Origin: an uncultured Oscillospiraceae bacterium | Lineage (GTDB): Bacteria; Bacillota; Clostridia; Oscillospirales; Acutalibacteraceae | Length of the DNA: 21,706 nt | Reading direction: 5' to 3' | NCBI GenBank assembly: GCA_900546895.1 | Contig: UREO01000013.1 | Coordinates: 1-21,706 of the forward strand | Part shown: positions 1-7,865 of the stretch, piece after piece | Layout: each line of letters starts with the position of its first letter | Position numbering within the stretch: the stretch's first letter is position 1 | The notes under the pieces: model-generated | Told to the model about the DNA's origin: nothing | The model's input: only the letters and a program-made list of their open reading frames with translations | The model's database searches: none | Translations under genes and position numbers: made by a program

Positions 1-24
1 ATAAGAGACAGGCTCCTTGCTTTA

Positions 25-52
25 CGGGCCTTTTTCCTTGGAAAAAGGCCCG
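25..52. terminator. Perfect hairpin, possible terminator of an upstream gene
   Basis: A 12-bp perfect inverted repeat (CGGGCCTTTTTC / GAAAAAGGCCCG) encloses a CTTG loop. No clean T-run follows on either strand (plus side reads ATTGTAATTG), so it is a weak candidate as an intrinsic terminator. Its place before the promoter of the export operon fits the end of a gene lying to the left of the window. Confidence 0.5.
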
Positions 53-132
53 ATTGTAATTGTTCACAGAATACACCATTTCTTTTCACAATTATTTAAA
101 CTCTTTTTTACGGAATTCCTATAGTCTTAATA

Positions 133-161
133 TTGACATTTTTACCCTCTGGTTGTATCAT
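133..161 (+). promoter_or_regulatory. Promoter of the ABC export operon (-35 TTGACA, 17 bp, -10 TATCAT)
   Basis: TTGACA at 133-138 and TATCAT at 156-161 are separated by exactly 17 bp. This is a sigma-A-type promoter matching 6/6 and 5/6 consensus bases. The predicted start near 168 leaves a leader of about 70 nt before the GTG at 237. No clear operator was seen in the leader. Confidence 0.72.
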
Positions 162-236
162 TGTATTAATCAAATAGTACATAACGGATAGAACTGTCGT
201 GCTTTTTGTCCCACAAACGAAGGAGTGACTACCACT

Positions 237-1844
237 GTGAAGAAAAAGAGGAAAAAGATTATTTTGATCGCCGTCGCTGTGATTGTCGTCGCCGCGGTTG
301 CGGTCAACGCATTTCTGCCCAAAGGTTCCAGCGTACCAACGGTGCAGTGCACCCCCCTGAGCAAAATCGAGCTGCGCAACACCGTCAGCACTACTGGAGT
401 GGTGGAAAGCACCGACTCCGTAAAGGTATATACGGACCTGAACTATTCCGTCAAAACGCTGCCCGTGGAAGTCGGCGACCGCGTCGGCGCCGGAGACGTG
501 CTCTGCGAGCTGGATTCCGGGGATCTGAAAGATACCATCGCGCAAAAGCAGGCTGCTTTGAGCAGCAACGCGAAGCTGGCTTATCAGAAGATACAGGCGA
601 GTCAGAAGAAATACAACGATACCTCCAGCACTTTGAACGCCGGGCTAAACGCGCAGATTAACGCAGCGCAGGACAAAGTGGACTCCGCCAAGCGCGATCT
701 GGAAAATGCGCAGCAGAAACAGAGCGACGCGGAAAAGCATATACAGGAAAACCTGAACACGTCGCTGATAACCGCCAAGCAGACGCTGAACAGCGCCAAG
801 CTTCAGCTTGACAACGCAACAAAAACGTATAACGACTATAAGAAAGAATATAAGGATGACATGGATGGCGTCTATGAATATGAATATCAGTTGTCTCAGT
901 ACAGAAACGCCAGGGAATCCGCTCAGCTTGCCTACGACAACGCGCAGAAAAACCTGAACGCCGTGGCAACCGCCGCGGACGAGGAGCGCGATCAGTACGC
1001 CAAAGCGACTGCGGCGGCGCAGGCCGTGTATGACAGCGCGGTCAAGTCGCTCACGGCGACACAGACCTCCGTCAATCAGGACTTGAAAACCGCGCAGGAC
1101 GACATTGTTACCTCGAAGCTTTCCGCCGACGACACAGCGTCGGTAAAAGAACTGCAGGCGCTGCAGACCAAGCTTGACAAGTGCACGGTTACCGCTCCGA
1201 ATTCCGGCACGGTCACCGCCGTTTACGCGGTGCAGAACGCTCCCGCGAACGGCCTGCTGTTTGTGATAGAGGACACCGGCGCGCTGAAACTAACTGTGAA
1301 AATCAAGGAATACGACATTACCAACGTAAAAGAAGGCATGAAGGCGGCCGTGACGGCCGACGCGATCGCCGAAAAGGAATTTGAGGGCGTGGTGGAAAAG
1401 ATTTCCCCCGCTTCCGTCAAAGGGGCCGACGGCAAAGCCGCCAGCGGCAATAACGCCGAATTTGAGGCCGATGTTCTGATTACCTCAAAGGATACCCCCC
1501 TGAGAATCGGCATGAACGGGAGCGCGGACATCATTCTGCAACAGAAGAAGGACATTTTCGCGGTGCCGTATGACGCGGTATCCGCCGACGCTTCCGGAAA
1601 GAGCGTTGTTTACGCCGCAATACCGCAGAAGGACGGCACTTTTCAAGCGCAGGCCGTCACCGTAACAACGGGAATCGAGACGGACGCGGAGGAAGAAATT
1701 TCCGGGGACGGGCTGAAGGAAGGGATGCAGATCATTTCCGACGCCAAAGCGGTCAAACCGGGCGAAACCGTCAAGCTTGCCGGCGCGGCGGAAGGAGCCG
1801 GATCCGGAAACGGCGGAATCAAGGCGGCGGGGATAAGACCATGA
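237..1844 (+). CDS. HlyD/MacA-family membrane fusion protein of an ABC exporter
   Basis: This is the periplasmic-adaptor-like (here cell-wall-side) subunit of a MacAB/YknXYZ-type exporter, 535 aa. A Lys/Arg-rich start is followed by one hydrophobic anchor (about residues 8-26). Next comes the first half of a lipoyl/barrel region (about 52-94, with VGDRVGAGDVLCELD), then a long Gln/Ala/Lys-rich coiled coil (about 95-300), the second lipoyl half (TVTAPNSGTVTAVYA), beta-barrel domains, and a Gly/Ala-rich tail. The start is taken as GTG at 237 because GAAGGAG lies at 219-225, 11 nt upstream; the in-frame GTG at 225 would sit on that ribosome binding site. The last codons overlap the ATPase start in an ATGA arrangement. 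The exported substrate cannot be told from sequence; peptides or lipophilic drugs are known for the family. Confidence 0.88.
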   Translation: MKKKRKKIILIAVAVIVVAAVAVNAFLPKGSSVPTVQCTPLSKIELRNTVSTTGVVESTDSVKVYTDLNYSVKTLPVEVGDRVGAGDVLCELDSGDLKDTIAQKQAALSSNAKLAYQKIQASQKKYNDTSSTLNAGLNAQINAAQDKVDSAKRDLENAQQKQSDAEKHIQENLNTSLITAKQTLNSAKLQLDNATKTYNDYKKEYKDDMDGVYEYEYQLSQYRNARESAQLAYDNAQKNLNAVATAADEERDQYAKATAAAQAVYDSAVKSLTATQTSVNQDLKTAQDDIVTSKLSADDTASVKELQALQTKLDKCTVTAPNSGTVTAVYAVQNAPANGLLFVIEDTGALKLTVKIKEYDITNVKEGMKAAVTADAIAEKEFEGVVEKISPASVKGADGKAASGNNAEFEADVLITSKDTPLRIGMNGSADIILQQKKDIFAVPYDAVSADASGKSVVYAAIPQKDGTFQAQAVTVTTGIETDAEEEISGDGLKEGMQIISDAKAVKPGETVKLAGAAEGAGSGNGGIKAAGIRP

Positions 1845-2566
1845 ATACTGTAATCGATATGCACGATATCGTCAAAACCTTTTACATAGGAACCCCCAAC
1901 GAACTGGAAATCCTGCACGGCGTCAGCCTGAATATTGATGAAGGGGAATTCGTCTCCATTGTCGGCGCGTCCGGTTCAGGAAAATCCACCTTAATGAATA
2001 TCATCGGCGCGCTGGACCGGCCGACCGCCGGCGACTACAGCTTGGACGGCGTTCCGATCGGCAAAATGAGCAGTAACGAGCTGTCTGAAATCCGCAACAA
2101 AAAAATCGGGTTTGTTTTTCAGACCTTTAATTTGATCCCCCGTTCCACCTCGCTGGGCAACGTGGAGCTTCCTATGCTCTATGCGGGCATGCCGAGCAAA
2201 AAGCGAGCCGCCCGCGCAATGGAGCTGCTGGAAATGGTGGATATGCAGGACCGCTCAAAGCATATGCCAAACGAGCTTTCCGGCGGACAGAAGCAGCGGA
2301 TCGCCATTGCCCGCGCGATGGCGAACGACCCCGCGATTATTCTTGCGGACGAGCCGACCGGCGCGCTGGACAGTACCACGGGGCGTCTGGTTATGGACCT
2401 GTTTCACAAGCTCCATCGGGAGCAGGGGAAAACCATCGTCCTGATTACGCATAACAACGAGCTGGCGATGGAAACCGAACGGATCATCACGATTCACGAC
2501 GGCAGAATCCAGAGCGATAAAGACAACCAGCCTGTTTTTGAGGAGGCAAGCCATGAATCTGCTTGA
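1841..2566 (+). CDS. ABC transporter ATP-binding protein, MacB/LolD/YknY type
   Basis: The 241-aa nucleotide-binding subunit should power the exporter formed with its two neighbours. Walker A is GASGSGKST (42-50), the Q-loop is Q94, the signature is LSGGQKQR (146-153), Walker B is IILADE (166-171) with EPTGALD next, and the switch histidine is H204. The length and the TGALD motif are typical of the MacB/LolD subfamily, which works by mechanotransmission and not by moving substrate through a membrane pore. ATG at 1841 overlaps the preceding stop by 4 nt, and the 3' end overlaps the permease by 14 nt, so the three are translationally coupled. Confidence 0.95.
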   Translation: MNTVIDMHDIVKTFYIGTPNELEILHGVSLNIDEGEFVSIVGASGSGKSTLMNIIGALDRPTAGDYSLDGVPIGKMSSNELSEIRNKKIGFVFQTFNLIPRSTSLGNVELPMLYAGMPSKKRAARAMELLEMVDMQDRSKHMPNELSGGQKQRIAIARAMANDPAIILADEPTGALDSTTGRLVMDLFHKLHREQGKTIVLITHNNELAMETERIITIHDGRIQSDKDNQPVFEEASHESA

Positions 2567-3785
2567 AAATATTTCTCTTGCCATTAACGGGCTGATTTCC
2601 AATAAAATGCGCGCCTTGCTCACCATGCTGGGCATTATCATCGGGATCGGCTCCGTCATCGCCATCACCTCCGTGGGCAACGCGATGACCACCTCCGTCA
2701 ACGACGCGCTTGCAAATTTCGGTATTACCAACATTTCGGTTTATCTTTCCAGCAAGGAGGGCGGCGGCGGTACCGCCATGACGAAAGACGATTATATCAC
2801 AACCGATATGATTGCGAAATACCAAAAGAAATACGCTGACAAGATTACCGCAATCGGGTTGAGCGCAGGCGCGGGGACCGGCAAAATCAAGAACGGCCAC
2901 AAAACGTCCAACGTTTCCCTTTCCGGAGTCAACGAAGGCACGATGCAGGTCGACAACATTACCGTGATCCGCGGACGGTTTATCGCCGAAAAAGACGAGC
3001 AGCGCGTCAGTAAGGTCGGTGTCATTTCCGAGCGGCTGGCTGCGGAGCTGTACGGGCCGGCCGAGAATCCGATCGGCAAGCAAATCCGTATGGAAACCAA
3101 TTACGGATATCAGACCTACACGGTCGTCGGGGTTTATCAGGAAGCCTCCTCTTCCATGTTCATGCGGCAGGATACGCGTACCACCTTTTATATTCCGGTT
3201 ACGACCGCAAAGGATCTGACCGGCGACGACGACGGATACCAGAGCGTGATGGTCATGGCTACGCGCGGAATCGATTATACTCAGTTCGCAGACGATACGC
3301 AAAAATATTTTAATACATTTTATGCTAAAAATAAATTTTTTCAATGCTTTGCAACCAGTCTGGATTCGGAAATTTCAGAGATGAATTCGGTGATGGACAC
3401 CCTTACCCTCGCTATTTCCATTATCGCGGCTATTTCGCTGCTGGTCGGCGGGATCGGGGTCATGAATATCATGCTGGTTTCCGTTACGGAGCGCACAAGG
3501 GAAATCGGCGTGCGCAAGGCGCTTGGTGCGCCGGACAGCGCTATCCGCACCCAGTTTATTGTGGAGTCCATGATTATCTGCCTGATCGGGGGCATGTTCG
3601 GAATCATTCTGGGAGCCGGCCTCGGCTACGCGGGCGGATTGCTGTTGCAGCAGGCGGCTTATCCCACCCCCTCCGCCATTGCGGTCGCCGTGGGCTTCTC
3701 CATGGCCATCGGCATTTTCTTCGGCTACTACCCAGCAAATAAAGCCGCAAAGCTCGACCCGATCGAAGCCCTGCGGTACGAATAG
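2553..3785 (+). CDS. ABC transporter permease, MacB periplasmic core plus FtsX domain
   Basis: The 410-aa permease has the MacB topology. A first transmembrane helix (about 20-43, in LTMLGIIIGIGSVIAI) is followed by a large extracytoplasmic core. Three helices follow near the C-terminus (about 286-309, 335-365, 375-392), with the FtsX hallmark TERTREIGVRKALGA between the second and third. It ends in the family's usual KLDPIEALRYE. ATG at 2553 is chosen because AGGAGG (2541-2546) is 6 nt upstream and the protein then starts at the usual MNLLENI; an in-frame TTG at 2538 has no such support. It is the last gene of the operon and is followed by a strong terminator. Confidence 0.94.
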   Translation: MNLLENISLAINGLISNKMRALLTMLGIIIGIGSVIAITSVGNAMTTSVNDALANFGITNISVYLSSKEGGGGTAMTKDDYITTDMIAKYQKKYADKITAIGLSAGAGTGKIKNGHKTSNVSLSGVNEGTMQVDNITVIRGRFIAEKDEQRVSKVGVISERLAAELYGPAENPIGKQIRMETNYGYQTYTVVGVYQEASSSMFMRQDTRTTFYIPVTTAKDLTGDDDGYQSVMVMATRGIDYTQFADDTQKYFNTFYAKNKFFQCFATSLDSEISEMNSVMDTLTLAISIIAAISLLVGGIGVMNIMLVSVTERTREIGVRKALGAPDSAIRTQFIVESMIICLIGGMFGIILGAGLGYAGGLLLQQAAYPTPSAIAVAVGFSMAIGIFFGYYPANKAAKLDPIEALRYE

Positions 3786-3803
3786 AATGATCCTATCATC
3801 ATA

Positions 3804-3852
3804 AAAAACGCGTCCTGCCCGGGCTTTCAGTCCGGTTGCAGGACGCGTTTTT
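3804..3852. terminator. Bidirectional intrinsic terminator between export and fab/acc operons
   Basis: A 10-bp perfect stem (CGCGTCCTGC / GCAGGACGCG) is flanked by AAAAA on the left and TTTTT on the right, giving a 15-bp stem with T-runs in both directions. It can stop the plus-strand exporter transcript and the minus-strand fatty-acid transcript that ends at 3922. Confidence 0.92.
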
Positions 3853-3889
3853 ATTTCCGACTCCCTCAATCGGGCATCTGCCACCGCCT

Positions 3890-3969
3890 ACTCCCTCCGC
3901 CGCGCCGGGCGCGCAACTCCCTCACAGAGGGAGGCAAAGAGAGGCCCCCTCCCTGAGGGGATCAGCAGG
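3890..3969. repeat. Dispersed palindromic repeat, copy 1
   Basis: This shares with 17075-17155 the ordered blocks CGCGCCGGGCGCG, CTCCCTCACAGAGGGAGGCA, and TGAGG followed by CAGG, in the same orientation and at nearly the same total length (80 and 81 nt). It contains CTCCCTC-aca-GAGGGAG (3917-3933) and CCCCT-ccctg-AGGGG (3946-3960). The right-hand 48 nt encode the end of AccA and its stop codon. It resembles short palindromic intergenic repeats of clostridial genomes, but I cannot name the family. Confidence 0.72.
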
Positions 3970-4755
3970 TCTCCCGGCGGGTCCGGAGCCGATGCTGCGA
4001 AAGCGTTCGTAGCGTTTCCGGATTAGCTCCTCCGGGTCAAGCTTCTTGTTTCTCACAAGCGTTTCCCACAGGCACTGCTTGATCTCCGAATAGGTCCTGT
4101 GGAAATTCCTGCCGCTTTCCCCGACAACGCGCTCGATCACCTTCAGCTCCAGAAGGTCCTGCGCGGTGAGCTTCAGGCATTCCGACGTCTCTTTCACCCG
4201 GGAGGAATCCTTCCACAGGATGCTGGCGCATCCCTCGGGGGAGATGACGGAGTAAATGGCATTTTCCAGCATCCAGACCTCGTCGGCAACGGCGAGCGCG
4301 AGCGCCCCGCCGCTTCCGCCCTCACCGATCAGCACGGAGACGACCGGGACCCTCAGCGTCATCATTTCCATCAGATTTTCGGCGATCGCCTGCCCCTGAC
4401 CGCGTTCCTCCGCGGCAATGCCGCAGAATGCGCCGGAGGTGTCCACAAAGCACACCACGGGACGGCCGAATTTTTCCGCGAGCTTCATCTGGCGCAGAGC
4501 CTTGCGGTATCCCTCCGGATGGGCGGAACCGAAATTTCGGAAAACCTTTTCCTTGGTATCGTGTCCCCGTTCCAGAGCCACCACCGTCACCGGCATGGTG
4601 TTCAGCCGGGCGATTCCCGCCACAACGGCCTTGTCGTCCCCGAAACGGCGGTCGCCGTGCAGCTCGACAAAATCCTCAAAGAGATTGGCGATAAAATCCG
4701 TTCCCGTCGGCCTTCCCTTGGCCCGGGCGGCGGCCACCTTGTCATAAGCGCTCAT
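3922..4755 (-). CDS. accA: Acetyl-CoA carboxylase carboxyltransferase subunit alpha
   Basis: With AccD this forms the carboxyltransferase that moves CO2 from carboxybiotin to acetyl-CoA, giving malonyl-CoA. The 277-aa protein carries the family blocks ELHGDRRFGDD, GHDTKEK, VDTSGAFCGIAAEERGQGQAI, GEGGSGGALALAVAD and ISPEGCASILW. ATG at 4755 overlaps the accD stop as ATGA and has GGAGGG 7 nt upstream; the in-frame ATG at 4761 is too close to that site. The family homology ends near RYERFRSIG. The remaining tail, of which the last 15 residues (PADPLREGASLCLPL) and the stop come from repeat copy 1, looks acquired. It is the last gene of the fatty-acid operon. Confidence 0.95.
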   Translation of the reverse strand: MSAYDKVAAARAKGRPTGTDFIANLFEDFVELHGDRRFGDDKAVVAGIARLNTMPVTVVALERGHDTKEKVFRNFGSAHPEGYRKALRQMKLAEKFGRPVVCFVDTSGAFCGIAAEERGQGQAIAENLMEMMTLRVPVVSVLIGEGGSGGALALAVADEVWMLENAIYSVISPEGCASILWKDSSRVKETSECLKLTAQDLLELKVIERVVGESGRNFHRTYSEIKQCLWETLVRNKKLDPEELIRKRYERFRSIGSGPAGRPADPLREGASLCLPL

Positions 4756-5621
4756 CCGCATTCCCTCCCCGTGTGCAGGGAAAGAAGCCTTGCAATCTGC
4801 TTTCTCTGGTTCTTCCGGTCCACAATCGCGTCGACAAAACCTTTTTCCAACAGGAATTCCGCCCGCTGAAAGCCCGAAGGCAGCTTCTGGCGGATGGTCT
4901 GCTCAATCACGCGCGGCCCGGCAAAGCCGATCAGCGCGTTCGGCTCGGCAAGGATGATGTCGGCCTCCATGGCAAAGCTGGCGGTCACTCCGCCGGTGGT
5001 CGGGTCAGTCAAAACGGCAATGTACAGGTTCCCCGCGTCGCTGTGCAGCTTGACGGCACCGCTGGTTTTGGCCATCTGCATCAGCGAAAGGATTCCTTCC
5101 TGCATTCTGGCCCCGCCGGAAACGGTACAGCCGACGACCGGCAGGGAATGACCGCGAGCGTACTCGAAAATCCGCGTGATTTTTTCGCCTACTACCGTAC
5201 CCATGCTGCCCATCATAAAGCGGGGCTCCATGACGAACAGCGCGCAGCCGTTTCCGCCGATTTTGGCGGTGCCGCAGACAACAGCCTCCTTTTCGGCGCT
5301 TTCCAGCCTTGCGTGTTTGATCTTTTCCGGGTAGCCGGGAAAATCAATCGGATTTTTGGAAAGAATGCCGCCGTAAAGCTCTTCGAAGGTGTTTTCATCC
5401 GTCAGCATGCTGATACGCTGGCGGGCGTTCATACGGAAATGATACCCGCATTTCGGACAGACATTGCTGTTTTCATTCAGCGCGCCCGTAAAAAGCGTCT
5501 GTTTGCACGAGGGGCATAAAACGCACATTTCGCCCGGAACATCGGGCGAAACCGTTTTGAGATACTTGTTGTAATTTTCAAGCTCGTTTTTCGGCTTGCG
5601 GAAAAATTCTTTTTTCAGCAC
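4752..5621 (-). CDS. accD: Acetyl-CoA carboxylase carboxyltransferase subunit beta
   Basis: This 289-aa subunit is the partner of AccA in the carboxyltransferase. A four-cysteine zinc ribbon is present at C36, C39, C55 and C58 (CPSC...CPKCGYH). It is followed by the crotonase-fold core with FVMEPRFMMGSMGTVVGEK, GGARMQEGILSLMQMAK and TDPTTGGVTASFAM. The start is GTG at 5621, overlapping the accC stop by 7 nt, with GGGGGA upstream. Gene order accC-accD-accA is the usual clostridial one. Confidence 0.96.
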   Translation of the reverse strand: MLKKEFFRKPKNELENYNKYLKTVSPDVPGEMCVLCPSCKQTLFTGALNENSNVCPKCGYHFRMNARQRISMLTDENTFEELYGGILSKNPIDFPGYPEKIKHARLESAEKEAVVCGTAKIGGNGCALFVMEPRFMMGSMGTVVGEKITRIFEYARGHSLPVVGCTVSGGARMQEGILSLMQMAKTSGAVKLHSDAGNLYIAVLTDPTTGGVTASFAMEADIILAEPNALIGFAGPRVIEQTIRQKLPSGFQRAEFLLEKGFVDAIVDRKNQRKQIARLLSLHTGRECG

Positions 5622-6961
5622 GGAACGTTCCCCCGTTTCTCAATCAAATCGGTATAATAATCGCCGGCGATAAAGTCGCTGTCGCTCAGGATATCCATTT
5701 GCTGCTCCGCGTTGTGCTCCACGCCCTCGATCACCAGCTCGCACAGGGCCGCCTGCATTTTGCGGATCGCCTCCTCGCGCGTTTTGGCGTGCACAATCAG
5801 CTTGCCGATCATGGAGTCGTAAAACGGCGGAACGGGATAGCCCTGATACAGGGCCGTATCAAAACGGACCCACGGCCCGCCCGGAATATGCAGGAAGGAA
5901 ATGGTGCCGCAGCTGGGGCGGAACCCGTCGCGCGGATTTTCCGCGTTGATGCGGCACTCGATCGCGGTGCCTTCAATCTTGATATCCTCCTGTTGATAGG
6001 AGAGAGGCACGCCGGACGCGATCCGGATTTGCCACTTTACAAGGTCGATTCCGGTCACCATCTCCGTTACGGGGTGCTCCACCTGAAGCCTCGTATTCAT
6101 TTCCATAAAATAAAAATTTCCGGTTTTATCCATCAGGAATTCGATCGTACCGGCGTTGACGTATTTGACCGCCCGGGCTGCCTTGACCGCCGCCTCCATC
6201 ATTTTCCGGCGCGTTTCAGCGCCGACGGCGGGGGAGGGGCTTTCTTCCAGCAGCTTCTGGCGTTTGCGCTGGACGGAGCACTCCCGCTCGCCCAGGCAGA
6301 CGACGTTCCCGTAGTTGTCGCATAAAATCTGCATTTCGATATGCTTTACCGGAAACAGATATTTTTCCATATAGACCGCGCCGTCGCCGAACGCGCTCTG
6401 CGCTTCCGTTGAAGCCGCGGCAAAGGCGTTTTTCAGCTCTTTGGCGCTGTTGACCGTGCGAATTCCCCGGCCTCCGCCGCCCGCGCGGGCCTTTACCAGA
6501 AGGGGATACCCAATTTTGTCGGCTTCCTGCCGGATCAAAGCGGGGTCGTCAAGAAGATCACAGCCCGGCACAACGGGGACCCCGGCCGCACGCATCGTTT
6601 TGCGCGCCGCGTCCTTATCGCCCATTTTGCGGATGAGATCGGCGGCCGGCCCGATGAACGCGATGCCGCATTTTTCACAGAGCGCCGCGAAGTCCGCGTT
6701 TTCGGACAGCAGCCCGTAACCGGGGTGGATGGCCTGCGCGCCCGTTACCACGGCGGCGGAGAGGATAGCGCTCATATTCAGATAGCTGTCCTTCGCCTGC
6801 GCGGGGCCAATGCAGATGCTTTCGTCCGCAAGGCTGACGTGCAGGGAATCCCGGTCCGCTTCCGAAAAAACCGCAACGCTCAAAATCCCCATTTCTTTAC
6901 AGGCGCGGATGATGCGGACGGCGATTTCGCCGCGGTTGGCAATCAATATTTTAGAAAACAA
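5615..6961 (-). CDS. accC: Biotin carboxylase subunit of acetyl-CoA carboxylase
   Basis: AccC carboxylates the biotin on AccB using ATP and bicarbonate. The 448-aa protein has the N-terminal ILIANRGEIAVRIIRA block, the ATP-grasp glycine loop GGGGRGIR (161-168), the catalytic block MEMNTRLQVEHPVTE (about 286-300) and the C-terminal FYDSMIGKLIVHAKTREEAI block. Length matches the family. The start codon is TTG at 6961, supported by AGGAAGG 7 nt upstream and by homology beginning at once. It follows fabZ by 20 nt. Confidence 0.96.
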   Translation of the reverse strand: MFSKILIANRGEIAVRIIRACKEMGILSVAVFSEADRDSLHVSLADESICIGPAQAKDSYLNMSAILSAAVVTGAQAIHPGYGLLSENADFAALCEKCGIAFIGPAADLIRKMGDKDAARKTMRAAGVPVVPGCDLLDDPALIRQEADKIGYPLLVKARAGGGGRGIRTVNSAKELKNAFAAASTEAQSAFGDGAVYMEKYLFPVKHIEMQILCDNYGNVVCLGERECSVQRKRQKLLEESPSPAVGAETRRKMMEAAVKAARAVKYVNAGTIEFLMDKTGNFYFMEMNTRLQVEHPVTEMVTGIDLVKWQIRIASGVPLSYQQEDIKIEGTAIECRINAENPRDGFRPSCGTISFLHIPGGPWVRFDTALYQGYPVPPFYDSMIGKLIVHAKTREEAIRKMQAALCELVIEGVEHNAEQQMDILSDSDFIAGDYYTDLIEKRGNVPC

Positions 6962-6981
6962 GCTTCAGCCTTCCTTTCCTG

Positions 6982-7398
6982 TCAGCCGCCGACCAGCGCG
7001 AAAGAAAGCTCGCCGGAAACCGCCAGCTGCTCACCCACATAGCCTTTGGCGCTTGCAAAGCAGAAAGGGCCTCTTTCCTTTGTCAGGCTGCACTCGACTG
7101 TGAGTGTATCCCCCGGGAGAACCGTGTGCTTGAAGCGCACCTTATCCAGCCCCGTATAATACGGCGTACGGCCGTTGATTTTATTCCCGATCAGAATACA
7201 GCAGGCCTGCGCCATGATTTCGCACAGAATAACGCCGGGAACGACGGGGTTTCCGGGAAAATGCCCCTTTAAAAACCATTCGTCCCCCTTTACCGTATAG
7301 GCTCCCTTTGCCGTTGTTTCCCCGGTTTTCTCCACCCGGTCGATCAGCAGCATGGGTTCCCGGTGGGGAATCATTTTCATGATTTCTTCTCTGTTCAT
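6982..7398 (-). CDS. fabZ: 3-hydroxyacyl-ACP dehydratase FabZ
   Basis: FabZ dehydrates 3-hydroxyacyl-ACP to trans-2-enoyl-ACP in the elongation cycle. The 138-aa hotdog-fold protein has PHREPMLLIDRV, the catalytic HFPGNPVVPGV (H46) and ILCEIMAQ (E60). The ATG at 7398 is preceded by GGAGGC with 6-nt spacing; a longer open frame upstream has no family similarity. It lies between accB and accC, an order common in Clostridia. Confidence 0.96.
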   Translation of the reverse strand: MNREEIMKMIPHREPMLLIDRVEKTGETTAKGAYTVKGDEWFLKGHFPGNPVVPGVILCEIMAQACCILIGNKINGRTPYYTGLDKVRFKHTVLPGDTLTVECSLTKERGPFCFASAKGYVGEQLAVSGELSFALVGG

Positions 7399-7409
7399 AA
7401 AAAAGCCTC

Positions 7410-7856
7410 CTATTTGATCCGGAACAGTACCTGCGCGTACTCCACGACCTGGCCGCTGGCCGCGCAGATTTCGGTGATTTCCCCGTCGCACTCCGCGATG
7501 ATTTCGTTGAGCAGCTTCATAGCCTCAATGATACAGAGCGTGTCGCCCTTTTTCACGCGGCTGCCGACCTGTACGTACGGCTCCGAATCGGGGGAAGCGG
7601 AAGCGTAAAACACGCCGACGATCGGCGATTTCACTTCCACTCCTCCGCATTCCTTCGCGGGGACGGGAGCCGCGGGAGCCGCGATCTGCGGCGGAACGGC
7701 TGTCGGAACGGGAAGAGCGGCGCAGGTAAGTTTCCGCTCCAGCCGGAGGGAGGCCCCGTCCTGCGTGATATCGACCAAAGTCAACCCGTTTTCGCGCATG
7801 GTCTCCGCGATTTCCTTAATTTGCTGAATATCCAAACCAAAACCAGTCCTTTCCAC
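7410..7856 (-). CDS. accB: Biotin carboxyl carrier protein of acetyl-CoA carboxylase
   Basis: AccB carries the covalent biotin shuttled between AccC and AccA/AccD. A short N-terminal helix region (DIQQIKEIAETMRENGL) is followed by an Ala/Pro-rich linker (APAAPVPA) and the biotinyl domain with IIEAMKLLNE, in which the lysine (residue 114 from this start) is the biotin site. The start is uncertain: GTG at 7856 has AGGA at 7-nt spacing; TTG at 7835 would give the family-typical MDIQQIKE with AAAGGA 11 nt upstream; TTG at 7862 is also open. It begins just after the fabF stop. Confidence 0.9.
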   Translation of the reverse strand: MERTGFGLDIQQIKEIAETMRENGLTLVDITQDGASLRLERKLTCAALPVPTAVPPQIAAPAAPVPAKECGGVEVKSPIVGVFYASASPDSEPYVQVGSRVKKGDTLCIIEAMKLLNEIIAECDGEITEICAASGQVVEYAQVLFRIK

Positions 7857-7865
7857 ATTCAAGTC

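Noticed and set aside
3300..3345. An AT-rich patch in the permease gene that might mark an insertion or an internal promoter
   Set aside because: The reading frame continues without disturbance (QKYFNTFYAKNKFF) in the expected extracytoplasmic region, and no paired -35/-10 boxes were found.
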